From Alphaproteobacteria bacterium (lineage in GTDB: Bacteria > Pseudomonadota > Alphaproteobacteria > Micropepsales > Micropepsaceae): a stretch of 64,000 nt of DNA. The DNA is taken from the NCBI GenBank assembly GCA_947473475.1, contig CANJBZ010000011.1, positions 1 to 64,000 on the forward strand, in the 5' to 3' direction. Positions 1 through 8,072 of the stretch are shown in pieces. Numbering within the stretch: position 1 is the stretch's first letter; each line of letters starts with the position of its first letter. The notes under the pieces were generated by a model. It was not told where the DNA came from. It searched no databases and saw only the letters and a list, made by a program, of their open reading frames with translations. Both the position numbers and the translations under genes were made by a program.

Positions 1-21
1 ATAAAGTTCCACTGTGAACAT
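1..21 (-). CDS. istA: Start of an IstA-like transposase, cut by the window edge
   Basis: Only seven codons are visible (MFTVELY). A purine-rich stretch with GGAGG lies about nine bases upstream on the minus strand. In IS21 elements IstA is the DDE transposase, translated just inside the left end together with the ATPase IstB. The rest of the gene is outside the window, so the call depends on the seven residues and the terminal repeats beside it. Confidence 0.45.
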
Positions 22-142
22 CCTTCCAGCCCCTCCATGCCCTTCAAGACATAAAGACGGCCTAGCAGGACCGGTACACTTTGCCGCCGCCTTCCAGCAG
101 CCAAATCAAAGCCGGTTCAGTGGTACACTTTGCTCCCGCGAT
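1..142 (-). mobile_element. End of an IS21-family insertion element (partial)
   Basis: The first 142 bases carry two copies of GGTACACTTTG about 49 bases apart (near 72 and 122), the kind of repeated terminal motif typical of IS21-family ends. Reading the minus strand away from these repeats, an ATG at 19-21 opens a frame beginning MFTVELY, which resembles the usual start of IS21 IstA transposases. The element runs out of the window to the left. Its outer boundary lies close to 142, where the neighbouring gene frame stops. The family assignment rests on the short peptide and the repeats only. Confidence 0.6.
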
Positions 143-463
143 TTATAGGTACGAGAAGAGACCGCTATAGGTCAGCGACACATCCACACTGTCGGCGCTG
201 AATTCCGGCATCTCCCAACCGGCGCGGACATGGGCCACAAATCGCCCGCGCGTCAGCTCGTCGAATGTGAAGCTGGAATGGATGCCGTATTTCAGAAGAT
301 AGGCTTGGACCACGAAGGCTGCGATCGGCCTGCGCTCGATGAACGCCGCCGCGCCAAGCACGCAGACTAAGACAACAAACAACAATGCCGCCTTCCACCA
401 GCGAAAGCGCCGGCGGGGCGGAGGGGCTGCAAATTGGTCTGGATCGGCGCCCGCTTGGTTCAT
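143..463 (-). pseudogene. YdbH-like membrane-anchored protein, truncated by an insertion element
   Basis: The frame starts at an ATG at 461-463 and gives 106 residues: a proline/arginine-rich cytoplasmic tail, one membrane helix (about residues 22-41, WWKAALLFVVLVCVLG) and then RRPIAAFVVQAYLLKYGI, which resembles the start of large YdbH-type proteins (AsmA/TamB-like, probably involved in lipid transport between membranes). Those proteins are many hundreds of residues long. Here the frame ends at 143-145, exactly where IS21-like terminal sequence begins, so the gene appears disrupted. The remainder may lie beyond the element, to the left of the window. Confidence 0.6.
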
Positions 464-551
464 CACCCCAACATAACGCAAGACCGTGGCAAAAATGGTC
501 CCGCGCGGACGAGGCAAACCTCGGGCGCCGATATCAGTCTTCGAGCGGGAC

Positions 552-1115
552 TTACCGGCCGTACATGGCGGTAATGACCGCTTTGCCAACCGTATGGGCG
601 CCGACGTTGAAACCGACCAGAGCGCCCGACGCATCGTCCGGCACCGGCATTTTGTCGATGTCCAGCGCGGTCAGCGTGAAGATATAGCGGTGCGGCTTGC
701 CCGGAGGCGGGCAGGGGCCGCCATAGCCGGCCGTCCCGAAGTCCGTGCGGGTCTGGCGGGCGCCGCCGGCAATTTGTACGGTGCCGCTCTTACCGGCGCC
801 CTTGGGCAGCTCACGCGCCGTGGCCGGAATATCGACGACGACCCAGTGCCACCAGCCGCTGCCGGTCGGCGCGTCGGGATCGTATACCTGAAGGGCGAGG
901 CTCTTGGTGCCGGCGGGAGGAGCTGTCCACTTCAGAGCCGGTGAGACATTGCCGCCGGTGCAGCCAAATCCGTTCAGAATTTGCTCCACCGCCATGTTTT
1001 TGCCTTCGGCGACTTCGGCGCTCGTCAATGTAAAACGGCCCGCGTCAGCGGCAAACGCCAAAGCGGGGACAGCCGTCACAAAAGCCACAGCACCAAGGAA
1101 AGCAGTTCGGGTCAT
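552..1115 (-). CDS. Secreted YbhB/YbcL family PEBP protein
   Basis: A 187-residue protein with a signal peptide (about residues 1-22, cleaved near AFA-AD). It carries the phosphatidylethanolamine-binding (PEBP, Raf kinase inhibitor-like) fold: NVSPALKWTAPPAG, YDPDAP, WWHWVVVDIP and the late GPCPPPGKPHRYIF ligand-pocket motif are all visible. The ATG has GGAG eight bases upstream. Bacterial members are periplasmic and of poorly defined function. A second PEBP paralogue lies at 1914-2525, on the other side of a haloacid dehalogenase gene. Confidence 0.9.
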   Translation of the reverse strand: MTRTAFLGAVAFVTAVPALAFAADAGRFTLTSAEVAEGKNMAVEQILNGFGCTGGNVSPALKWTAPPAGTKSLALQVYDPDAPTGSGWWHWVVVDIPATARELPKGAGKSGTVQIAGGARQTRTDFGTAGYGGPCPPPGKPHRYIFTLTALDIDKMPVPDDASGALVGFNVGAHTVGKAVITAMYGR

Positions 1116-1167
1116 GATAGAATCTCCAATGTTTTGCGAATTCTAATTCTCAGCGGAGGATCGGACA

Positions 1168-1842
1168 ATGGAAACCCTCAAGGGGATTCGCGCCTGCGTT
1201 TTTGATGCCTACGGAACGCTGTTCGATTACGCCTCAGCGGCGGCCGCGCTTCGGGACGATCTGGGCGAGCAGTTCGCATCTCTGACATCGCTCTGGCGCG
1301 ACAAGCAATTGCAGTACACGTGGCTGCGCACCTGCCAGGGTTTACACGCCGATTTTTGGCAGGTCACAGGCGATGCGCTGGACTTCACGCTGGAAAGTCT
1401 CGGGCGCGCCGATCCGGTTTTGCGCGAACGCCTGATGAATTTGTATCTGCGCCTGGAAACGTTTCCCGAAGTCGTGGGCGTTCTGGAAGCGTTGCAGCCG
1501 CGCTATCGGTTGGCGATTTTGTCGAACGGCACGCCGCAGATGCTGGACGCCATTGTCACGCATGCCGGCATTGGCCGATTCTTCGAAGCCGTTCTTTCCG
1601 TGGAAGACGCGCACGCCTTCAAACCGGCTGCGGGCGTCTATGCTCTTGCGGAGCAGCGTCTCGGCATCTCGCGCGAGCAGATCTTATTTTGCTCATCGAA
1701 TGCGTGGGATGCTTACGCGGCGTCCGCCTTCGGCTTTCGCGTGGTCTGGTGCAATCGCTATGGCCAGAAGCCCGAACGGCTTCCCGGCGCACCCGATTGC
1801 GTCGTGCAGTCGCTAGCGGATTTACCGCCGCTGCTCGCATAG
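1168..1842 (+). CDS. (S)-2-haloacid dehalogenase (HAD type II)
   Basis: The 224-residue product matches L-2-haloacid dehalogenase, which displaces halide from 2-haloalkanoic acids through an aspartyl ester and inverts the configuration. Motif I is FDAYGTLFD (nucleophile Asp near residue 13), motif II LSNGTP, motif III Lys in AFKPAAGVY, and the SSNAWDA motif characteristic of dehalogenases rather than phosphatases is intact. GGAGG sits eight bases before the ATG. It is cytosolic and monocistronic, ending at a bidirectional terminator. The natural substrate could be a non-halogenated analogue. Confidence 0.9.
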   Translation: METLKGIRACVFDAYGTLFDYASAAAALRDDLGEQFASLTSLWRDKQLQYTWLRTCQGLHADFWQVTGDALDFTLESLGRADPVLRERLMNLYLRLETFPEVVGVLEALQPRYRLAILSNGTPQMLDAIVTHAGIGRFFEAVLSVEDAHAFKPAAGVYALAEQRLGISREQILFCSSNAWDAYAASAFGFRVVWCNRYGQKPERLPGAPDCVVQSLADLPPLLA

Positions 1843-1857
1843 ATGCCTAAAAAGCAA

Positions 1858-1886
1858 ATGGCGCGCGTGAAGCTCACGCGCGCCAT
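1858..1886. terminator. Bidirectional hairpin terminator
   Basis: A perfect 13-bp stem (ATGGCGCGCGTGA with its complement) closes a 3-base AGC loop between the convergent dehalogenase (ends 1842) and PEBP (ends 1914) genes. There is no strong T run on either side. Confidence 0.7.
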
Positions 1887-1913
1887 CCGGTATGCGAAAC
1901 GCTATTGCGCCGC

Positions 1914-2525
1914 TTACTTGCCGGTGTAGTTCACCGCAAGGTCGCCCTGCGCAACGACGTGGTTCTTCATCGCCGCGATGACGGCGTCGCGAGTGGCGTT
2001 CGCCGGCTCAAGGTCCAGCTTCGCGTTCAGCGCAAAGACCTGGAAGTGATAGGCGTGCGACTGACCGGCCGGCGGCTTCGGGCCGATATAGCCGGCGGCG
2101 CCACGGACGTTCTTGCCCTGCATGGCGCCGTTCTCGAGCGTTGCATCGCCCGGGACGTTCTGCGGCAGGCTATAGGTCGTGGACGGAATATTATAGATGA
2201 TCCAATGAACGATCGGATCCTTGCGGTTCACGCCTGCATCTTCCGCGAGAACGGCATAAGCCTGCGTGCCGGCCGGGCCCTTCGACCATGAAATCGGCGG
2301 AGACATGTTGTCGCCGTTCTGCGTGAACTTGTCGTCGAGATCGGTGCGCGACGTGAACGCGCTGGACGTCACGAGCAAACGCAAGGAACCGCCACGAGCG
2401 GGCGCCAGCTTGCTGGCAAGCACCGGAGGACCGTCGCCACCAGCGGGGGCTTGGGCGTAGGCGGACGCCGCGACAAAGGCAACGACAGCCAAACCACTTG
2501 CTGCCTTGGTAACGAACTTCATCAT
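1914..2525 (-). CDS. Secreted YbhB/YbcL family PEBP protein, second copy
   Basis: About 203 residues from MMKFVTKAAS; ATG codons at 2523-2525 and 2520-2522 are both possible. These put a normal signal peptide at the N-terminus (cleaved near AYA-QA), whereas the longer frame to 2615 would add an unlikely extension. PEBP signatures are NMSPPISWSKGPAGT, HWIIYNIPS, and GPKPPAGQSHAYHF. It is a divergent paralogue of the protein at 552-1115: DPDAP is replaced by AEDAGVNRKDP. Probably periplasmic; ligand unknown. Confidence 0.88.
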   Translation of the reverse strand: MMKFVTKAASGLAVVAFVAASAYAQAPAGGDGPPVLASKLAPARGGSLRLLVTSSAFTSRTDLDDKFTQNGDNMSPPISWSKGPAGTQAYAVLAEDAGVNRKDPIVHWIIYNIPSTTYSLPQNVPGDATLENGAMQGKNVRGAAGYIGPKPPAGQSHAYHFQVFALNAKLDLEPANATRDAVIAAMKNHVVAQGDLAVNYTGK

Positions 2526-2685
2526 GGGAAAGAGTCTCTGCATGGGGGTTGCGGTCGCGGTGTATAGCATGAGGGCGTAAAGCAACTGCCACCACAGATT
2601 GGCGATGACATTCAAAGTTTCGTGTGGCTTTACGTCGCGGTTAGGTCCGTCCGTAAACGAATTGATAACAAGAATCCCGATTGTG

Positions 2686-2709
2686 TGTCACAGCGCGCGC
2701 CCTGTGACA
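2686..2709. other. Inverted repeat in a promoter-size gap
   Basis: TGTCACAG and CTGTGACA are separated by eight bases and followed on the plus strand by TTTT. It lies between the 3' end of the crotonase gene (2731) and the promoter side of the PEBP gene (starts 2525). It could be a weak terminator for the crotonase operon or an operator (the halves resemble a TGTGA-type site). The rest of 2526-2730 shows nothing else recognisable. Confidence 0.35.
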
Positions 2710-2730
2710 GTTTTGGCAAACTTTGCCGCA

Positions 2731-3453
2731 TTATGGCCTCATTTCACTCGAGGAATTGATCACCGCGTGCAGGCTGCGTGCGTATTCGAAGGCGCCATGA
2801 ATCTCCATCGACGGCGCTACGCGCGCGAATTCCTTGATGGCGAGAACAGCCGGCAGCGGTGCTTTTAAAATTTGAGCGATCAGTCGCTGCGTTGCCGTCT
2901 CTAAATTTTGTGTAACCTCGCTCACCAATCCAAAACGTTCGGCGCGATCGGCGCTCAACTCCGCCGTCGAATAGGCGATGTACATGAGTTGCTTCGCCGT
3001 AACTTTTCCAAGCAGTGCGGACATGGCGATGGTGGGCATGATGTTTTCGCCAAATTCCGGCATTTGAAAAATCGAATTCGCCGCGGCGATTGTGATGTCC
3101 GCACAGGTTGCAATCGCGCAGCCGAAGCCGAGCGCACGGCCGTGTACCGCGGCGATGATCGGAATGGGCGACTCGCGAAACGCCGCGTAACAGTTGAAGA
3201 CGACCTCGCGGCCCCGCCGCATCTGCAACGCTTCGAGCTTGGGAGCCGACGTGCCGCGCGGCGAAATGCGTCCGACGCAAAAGTCGTCACCGGCGCCCTT
3301 CAGCAGCACAACCCGCGCACGCGCTGCAGCGCCCTGCAGCAGGGAGCCGAGTTGACCAATCGCCGCGTCGCTCAGGCCATTGCCGTGCTCGGGACGATTG
3401 AGCGTGATGGTGAGAAGATTGCCGTCGCAGTGATCGAGAATGTCTTCGCTCAC
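2731..3453 (-). CDS. Enoyl-CoA hydratase/isomerase family protein
   Basis: A 240-residue crotonase-fold protein. Visible are the N-terminal ITLNRPEHGNGLS strand-loop, the oxyanion-hole glycine region HGRALGFGCAIATCADI (about residues 104-120), and the second active-site region MPEFGENIMPT containing a Glu. In canonical hydratases the GGGxEL segment carries the first catalytic Glu; here that position is Ala (GFGCAIA), so the chemistry may be isomerase-like or another crotonase reaction. It overlaps the upstream MmgE/PrpD gene by 4 bases, so the two are translationally coupled. Cytosolic. Confidence 0.85.
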   Translation of the reverse strand: MSEDILDHCDGNLLTITLNRPEHGNGLSDAAIGQLGSLLQGAAARARVVLLKGAGDDFCVGRISPRGTSAPKLEALQMRRGREVVFNCYAAFRESPIPIIAAVHGRALGFGCAIATCADITIAAANSIFQMPEFGENIMPTIAMSALLGKVTAKQLMYIAYSTAELSADRAERFGLVSEVTQNLETATQRLIAQILKAPLPAVLAIKEFARVAPSMEIHGAFEYARSLHAVINSSSEMRP

Positions 3454-4931
3454 GATTGAAACCCTTCCATGGAGATTGAAGCGTCAAGTTCTGCCATCGA
3501 ATGCGCCTGTTGCAATGACAGGGTTGCAGTCACGATGCGTGTACGTGCGGACTCGCCGAGAATGGGAGCGGTCACGCGATGGAATTTTTCTATCACGGCC
3601 GCTTCATCCAAACCGCCTTGGGAGAAGCCCGGCGGGTAGGCGATCTCGGCGATGCGCTCCTGACCATCCCGCATCACGGCGCGCACGACGCAGGGAAAGC
3701 CACCGGGCGCGCGCGCGTTGAGTGTAGCGTCGCGGCGCATGACCATTTTTTCCATCAGTCCGACGATGCGCGGATCGCGCCAGCGTTCGTTTTCGAACTG
3801 AGCAAGGCCGAACGAACCGTCGATCAGAGACGCAGCAACGATGAAGGAAAAGCTATGATCGGCGGCTTCGCGCGATTGTGGGCGCTGGCGAACTTTGTCG
3901 CCTTGATGCCGTTTGACGACGGTATAATCGGCCATGATGACGTCCACTGACGCAAGCGCGTCCGTCTGCCCGTCGATCATCTTGTGCAATTGCAGAGCAG
4001 CGGCGGCCGCTCCTTGGCCCGTGTTGATGCAGGGATAGGCTTTGACATGCGCGCCCATGATGGCGCCCGCTGCCGGCATCGGCGCGGTAAGACGGCCTGA
4101 TTCATCATACGCAAATATTTCGCGAAGGCCCCGCGCGTGATCCAGAATGGGGAGCGGACCCTCAAGGCCGCTCTGCGCGAACAGCACGGCTTGCACGGCG
4201 GACTGCGCGACGAGTGCATTGGCGATGGATTTCGCCGATGAAATGTGGCCCGTACGGACGATAGCCGGTGTCGCCGCGCGTGCCGCGCCCAGCGCGATTG
4301 CATGGGCCAACGTCTCTTCCTTCAATCCCATCAACCGGCCCGCCATCGCTGGCGCAACCAAACCCGAAACCGTTACTGCGTCCCACGCATTGTCCCGGTC
4401 GGTCAGGTGCTGGAGGCGGGCGTAAAGTTCGTAGCCGATAACGATGGATGCCAGCACATCGGCTCCGGTGCATTTCCGTGCGCTGCCGGCGGCCAACGCG
4501 ACGGGAATGTTGTCGCTGGGATGACCGGCTGTCTCCGGTTCGCCATCGGACTCACCCACGAGATAGTCGTTCCAATCGAGAGCCCGCACGGCAACGCCGT
4601 TGGCAAGCACGGCGTTGAGCAGCGAGGTTTTTTCCGCGCGCCCGATGAGCGCGCATTGCGGAAGGGCGGCTTCGCGCAGCGCAATCCCCGTTACAGCCCG
4701 CGCCGTGGCATCCTGTGCGCCGGCGATGCCGCAAGCAACTGTGTCGAGCAGAAGCAACTGCGCTTGGCGCATAGCTTCGGGCGCGATGGCGTCGCCCGGC
4801 GTCAACGCAATTCTTGCAAGAGCGCGAACGGTCTCTGTACCGGATGCATGCATTTCGGAAGAGACCATCGGGCCCGCGCTTTTCGTTGGAAATGCAGAAG
4901 AGACGTTAAGACCGCTCTTTGCCACTTCCAT
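3450..4931 (-). CDS. MmgE/PrpD family protein (2-methylcitrate dehydratase-like)
   Basis: A product of up to 493 residues related to MmgE/PrpD, which includes 2-methylcitrate dehydratase and cis-aconitate decarboxylase. Family features: LLLDTVACGIAG near the N-terminus, HPSDNIPVALAAG, YPCINTGQGAAAAAL in the middle, and a C-terminal segment with HSFSFIVAASLIDGSF. The true start is uncertain; ATG codons at 4931, 4868 and 4853 are in frame and none has a strong ribosome site. No other methylcitrate-cycle gene is nearby; the coupled crotonase suggests breakdown of a CoA-linked or dicarboxylic acid. Confidence 0.85.
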   Translation of the reverse strand: MEVAKSGLNVSSAFPTKSAGPMVSSEMHASGTETVRALARIALTPGDAIAPEAMRQAQLLLLDTVACGIAGAQDATARAVTGIALREAALPQCALIGRAEKTSLLNAVLANGVAVRALDWNDYLVGESDGEPETAGHPSDNIPVALAAGSARKCTGADVLASIVIGYELYARLQHLTDRDNAWDAVTVSGLVAPAMAGRLMGLKEETLAHAIALGAARAATPAIVRTGHISSAKSIANALVAQSAVQAVLFAQSGLEGPLPILDHARGLREIFAYDESGRLTAPMPAAGAIMGAHVKAYPCINTGQGAAAAALQLHKMIDGQTDALASVDVIMADYTVVKRHQGDKVRQRPQSREAADHSFSFIVAASLIDGSFGLAQFENERWRDPRIVGLMEKMVMRRDATLNARAPGGFPCVVRAVMRDGQERIAEIAYPPGFSQGGLDEAAVIEKFHRVTAPILGESARTRIVTATLSLQQAHSMAELDASISMEGFQS

Positions 4932-4976
4932 GGCCTGCGGTAAACGTGTCCGTCATGCACAGCGAAAGGCCTTTTC

Positions 4977-6050
4977 GTGATCCTTCTAACCAATGAGGAC
5001 GTCGAACCGCTTCTGTCGATGCCCGAATGCATTGAGGCCATCGAAGCGGCGTTCCGGGATTTGGGAAACGAGGACGCCGCCGATATCCCACGGCAGGATG
5101 CCATCGTGCCGATTGCGCGCGAGGGCGCGGTCTACGATCTGAAGACCATGTCGGGAAGCTGGCCCCGGGCCGGCATTGGCGCCATCCGGTACAATTCGGA
5201 CATCGTGACGGGACCTATCGTCAACGGTAAACCGCGGCGCGTGAAGCTGCATCTTTCCGAACCGGGCGGCCGCTACAACGGTCAGGTCCTGCTGTTCTCG
5301 ACGGACACCGGCCAGCTCTTGGCGATGCTCAACGACGGCATCATGCAACGGACGCGTGTCGGTGCGTCCAGCGGGGTGGCAGCGAAGTATCTGGCGCGCA
5401 GCGACGCCAAGACGCTTGGTTTGCTTGGCACGGGCTTACAAGCGGGCGGTCAGCTCGAAGCGATTGCAGCGGTGCGTTCACTGGAACGCGTGACGGTTTT
5501 CAGCCCCACCATCGAAAACCTTCAGCGGTTCGTGGATCACTATCGCAAGAAGCTCGGTCTCGATATTCGCGCCGCGGCTTCCGCGGAGGAGGCTGTCGAC
5601 GGCGTCGATATTCTCGTCACGGCGACCAATTCCGTCAGCCCGACCGTCAATCCCGCGTGGCTCAAACCAGGCATGCATTTGTCGAGCATCAACCGGACAG
5701 AGCTTGCACCGGCGGTCTTCTCGAAAATCGGTAGACTGATTGTAAACGCACGTGACGGTGGCACGAGCTACACGGCGAGGAATTGCACGCCTATCGGCGG
5801 TTTCAATCAGAACGACCGGAATAGTCATTCGGGCATAGCGGCCGTCGATGCGATCCCTGAATTGAAGGACTTGGTTTCAGGCAAAGCGTCCGGCCGTGAG
5901 GCGGCGCAGGAGATCACCTGCTTCCACAACTACCAGGGTCTCGGTCTGCAATTCGCCGCCGTCGGCAGCATCGTTTACCGTGAAGCCGTAAAGCGCAAAA
6001 TCGGGCTCGTGCTGGACGACCGCTACTTCACCCAAGACGTCCATCCCTGA
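4977..6050 (+). CDS. Ornithine cyclodeaminase/mu-crystallin family protein
   Basis: A 357-residue protein with GTG start; AAAGG lies about eight bases upstream. The family binds NAD(P) and catalyses cyclodeamination or imine reduction. Visible are the N-terminal dimerisation half, the RTRVGASSGVAAKYLA segment, a Rossmann motif GLLGTGLQAGGQ (about residues 144-155), and VDILVTATNS. It is divergently transcribed from the MmgE/PrpD gene across a 45-base gap. Substrate cannot be read from sequence: alternatives are alanine dehydrogenase-type or ketimine reductase activity. Confidence 0.85.
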   Translation: MILLTNEDVEPLLSMPECIEAIEAAFRDLGNEDAADIPRQDAIVPIAREGAVYDLKTMSGSWPRAGIGAIRYNSDIVTGPIVNGKPRRVKLHLSEPGGRYNGQVLLFSTDTGQLLAMLNDGIMQRTRVGASSGVAAKYLARSDAKTLGLLGTGLQAGGQLEAIAAVRSLERVTVFSPTIENLQRFVDHYRKKLGLDIRAAASAEEAVDGVDILVTATNSVSPTVNPAWLKPGMHLSSINRTELAPAVFSKIGRLIVNARDGGTSYTARNCTPIGGFNQNDRNSHSGIAAVDAIPELKDLVSGKASGREAAQEITCFHNYQGLGLQFAAVGSIVYREAVKRKIGLVLDDRYFTQDVHP

Positions 6051-6080
6051 TTGATCCTCCCTGCGAAGCGCCGCCTTTTA

Positions 6081-6160
6081 TTCCCCCGTGGTTACGGGGG
6101 AAGCATGCCCCGCACTTGATGCGGGGTGGCGCGCGAAGCACGACGAAGGGGGCGAGGGCC
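6081..6160. repeat. Dispersed two-hairpin intergenic repeat, copy 1
   Basis: First hairpin: TTCCCCCGT, GGTT loop, complement (6081-6102). Second: CCCCGCA, CTTGA loop, complement (6108-6126). Then GTGGCGCGCGAAG and an AGGGGGCGAGG block. Related copies occur near 23281, 58988 and 59985, always between genes. It may also end transcription of the gene finishing at 6050. Confidence 0.75.
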
Positions 6161-6163
6161 GCA

Positions 6164-6385
6164 CTACCGCCGCTTCGGCTCCCGGTGCATCCAAGGCAGC
6201 ATCAGCCCTACGGGTACGACCCAGGCCGTGCCTGTGATCGCGTAATACAGAAACGTCAGCACCGATCCGGCATCGGGAAGCAGCGCCACACCCACGCGCA
6301 TGGCCAGCAAAGCGTAAACCGGCAGCCAGACCAGCAAAAACAAAACACCGATCAGCTTCTTCGTCCGAGGTTTGAGTGCGAGCAT
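6164..6385 (-). CDS. DUF2842 small membrane protein
   Basis: A 73-residue protein with two membrane helices (LIGVLFLLVWLPVYALLAM and FLYYAITGTAWVVPVGLML) and a basic C-terminus. The pattern (TRKLIG-type start, VYALLAMRV, YYAxxGxAWVxP) matches DUF2842, a short family confined to alphaproteobacteria. Function is unknown. Its 5' end faces the heme A synthase gene, a neighbour with which it may share a divergent promoter region. Confidence 0.85.
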   Translation of the reverse strand: MLALKPRTKKLIGVLFLLVWLPVYALLAMRVGVALLPDAGSVLTFLYYAITGTAWVVPVGLMLPWMHREPKRR

Positions 6386-6471
6386 GGATGCACCATGGCG
6401 TAGGGCCGCATAGACGGCAACGGGCCGCTGGGCTAGGGGTGAGCGAAATCAGCGGATCGTCCGGTGCAAGC

Positions 6472-7542
6472 ATGTCCGTAACCGCCATTTCCACCCTTTC
6501 GGCTCAGCCAGTTCGCATCGATCGCGGCGTTGGGGCCTGGCTGTTCGCCATCGCGGCCATGATCGGCATGATGGTCCTTGTCGGCGGCCTGACGCGGCTA
6601 ACTGGTTCGGGTCTTTCCATCACCGAATGGCAGCCGGTTACCGGAACCCTTCCCCCGTTGAGCGACGCCGCTTGGCTGGCAGAGTTCGCGAAATACCAGG
6701 GTACGCCGCAATATGAGCTGCTGAACCGCGGCATGGGTCTGGACGGTTTCAAATCAATCTATTGGTGGGAATGGACGCATCGCCTGCTGGGCCGCCTGCT
6801 GGGATTTGTTTTTCTGCTGCCGTTTCTCATCTTCCTGAAACAGCGTCGGATCGATCGGGGCATTGCGCTGCGGCTTGGCATGATTTTCCTTCTGGGCGCG
6901 GCGCAAGGCGCGCTCGGCTGGTGGATGGTCCAGTCGGGTCTTACAGGCGCGCGCGTTGCGGTGAGCCAATACAGGCTGGCGGCGCATCTTGGCCTGGCAA
7001 TGATCCTGTTCGGTTATGTGTTCTGGACGGCGCTGGAAATCGGCGGCGCGCGGCGCACGCGCAGTACCGAAGCGGCGGGGTTCAGGCCGTTTGCCGTCGC
7101 CTTGGTCGGGCTCGTTTTCGTTCAGATCATTCTTGGCGCGCTGATGGCGGGCCTTGACGCCGGGCTGGCGTTCTCAACGTGGCCCACATACGCGGGTAGT
7201 TGGGTTCCTAACGGGATGTTCGATCTGTCGCCGTGGTGGATCAATCATTTCGAGAACATCGTGCTGGTCCACTTCCAGCATCGCACCGCCGGGTATGTCG
7301 TGGCAGCGATGGTGCTGTGGCTTTACCTGACGCTGCGCCCAAGCGCCGATCGGCCGCTGAAACTTGCGGGCATCCACGCGGTGGTTCTCACCACCGCACA
7401 GGTGGCTCTCGGCGTCGTCACCGTTGTCAGCATGGTAGCGTTGCCGCTGGCTGCGCTGCACCAGCTTTGCGCTCTGGCCTTGTTCGGCTCGGCGTTGTGG
7501 TGGGCATTTACGCTGAATGCAAACGCCGCGCGCTCGTTCTGA
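6472..7542 (+). CDS. ctaA: Heme A synthase (COX15/CtaA)
   Basis: About 356 residues from ATG 6472; an in-frame GTG at 6439 is another candidate. It converts heme O to heme A for cytochrome aa3 oxidase. Eight membrane helices in two four-helix halves are predictable, with heme-ligand histidines in EWTHRLLGR, FQHRTAGY and LHQLCAL, and the family motif GGLTRLTGSGLSITEWQPV after helix 1. The product is longer than the Bacillus type and fits the alphaproteobacterial/mitochondrial COX15 form. No other cox genes are in the window. Confidence 0.95.
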   Translation: MSVTAISTLSAQPVRIDRGVGAWLFAIAAMIGMMVLVGGLTRLTGSGLSITEWQPVTGTLPPLSDAAWLAEFAKYQGTPQYELLNRGMGLDGFKSIYWWEWTHRLLGRLLGFVFLLPFLIFLKQRRIDRGIALRLGMIFLLGAAQGALGWWMVQSGLTGARVAVSQYRLAAHLGLAMILFGYVFWTALEIGGARRTRSTEAAGFRPFAVALVGLVFVQIILGALMAGLDAGLAFSTWPTYAGSWVPNGMFDLSPWWINHFENIVLVHFQHRTAGYVVAAMVLWLYLTLRPSADRPLKLAGIHAVVLTTAQVALGVVTVVSMVALPLAALHQLCALALFGSALWWAFTLNANAARSF

Positions 7543-7573
7543 GACACGCGGCGCCGCAATCGATCACGCTGAA

Positions 7574-8020
7574 TTATTCCGCCGGCATGGCTCGGTGCGA
7601 ACTTCCAATGAACGGGAATTTCGGCGAAGGCGCCAGCGCGTAAGCGCCATCGCCAATTCCGGCCTGCGCGAGAAGTGCGACCGTCCACAGAATCGGCATC
7701 TCCGCACCCGAAGCGGTGAAGAAGAAGCCTGTGCGCTGTAACCAGAACTGCGCCGCACCGATCATCAGCGGCATCGCGTACAGCGCAACCCAGCGCGTGT
7801 AGATGCCTGGAATAAGGCAAAGCGCGCCCGCGAATTCGCCGGACAGAACGTAGAGGATGACCCATGACGGATAACCGGCATTCGCAAGGCCGTTCCACCA
7901 GCCGTCAAACCCATCCGGGCGGACATAGAATTTCCAATAGAGATGCAGAATCGCGAGGACGCCCAGCGTCACCCGCAGAAGAAGCGCTGCGTAGGGCGCC
8001 GTGCGTTGGTCGATTGCCAT
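7574..8020 (-). CDS. DoxX family membrane protein
   Basis: A 148-residue protein with four membrane helices and the DoxX-like pattern ALLLRVTLGVLAILHLYWKF, LSGEFAGALCLIPGIYTRWVAL. GGGAGG lies six bases before the ATG. DoxX proteins are small membrane proteins linked to respiratory or redox functions, with no fixed role in this branch. It lies 52 bases downstream of the O-acetylhomoserine sulfhydrylase gene on the same strand and may be co-transcribed with it. Confidence 0.85.
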   Translation of the reverse strand: MAIDQRTAPYAALLLRVTLGVLAILHLYWKFYVRPDGFDGWWNGLANAGYPSWVILYVLSGEFAGALCLIPGIYTRWVALYAMPLMIGAAQFWLQRTGFFFTASGAEMPILWTVALLAQAGIGDGAYALAPSPKFPFIGSSHRAMPAE

Positions 8021-8072
8021 GGTTTTCCTCCCACCCAGGTCTAAGCAAGGATCGCAGCCTGCCTAAGGCCCG

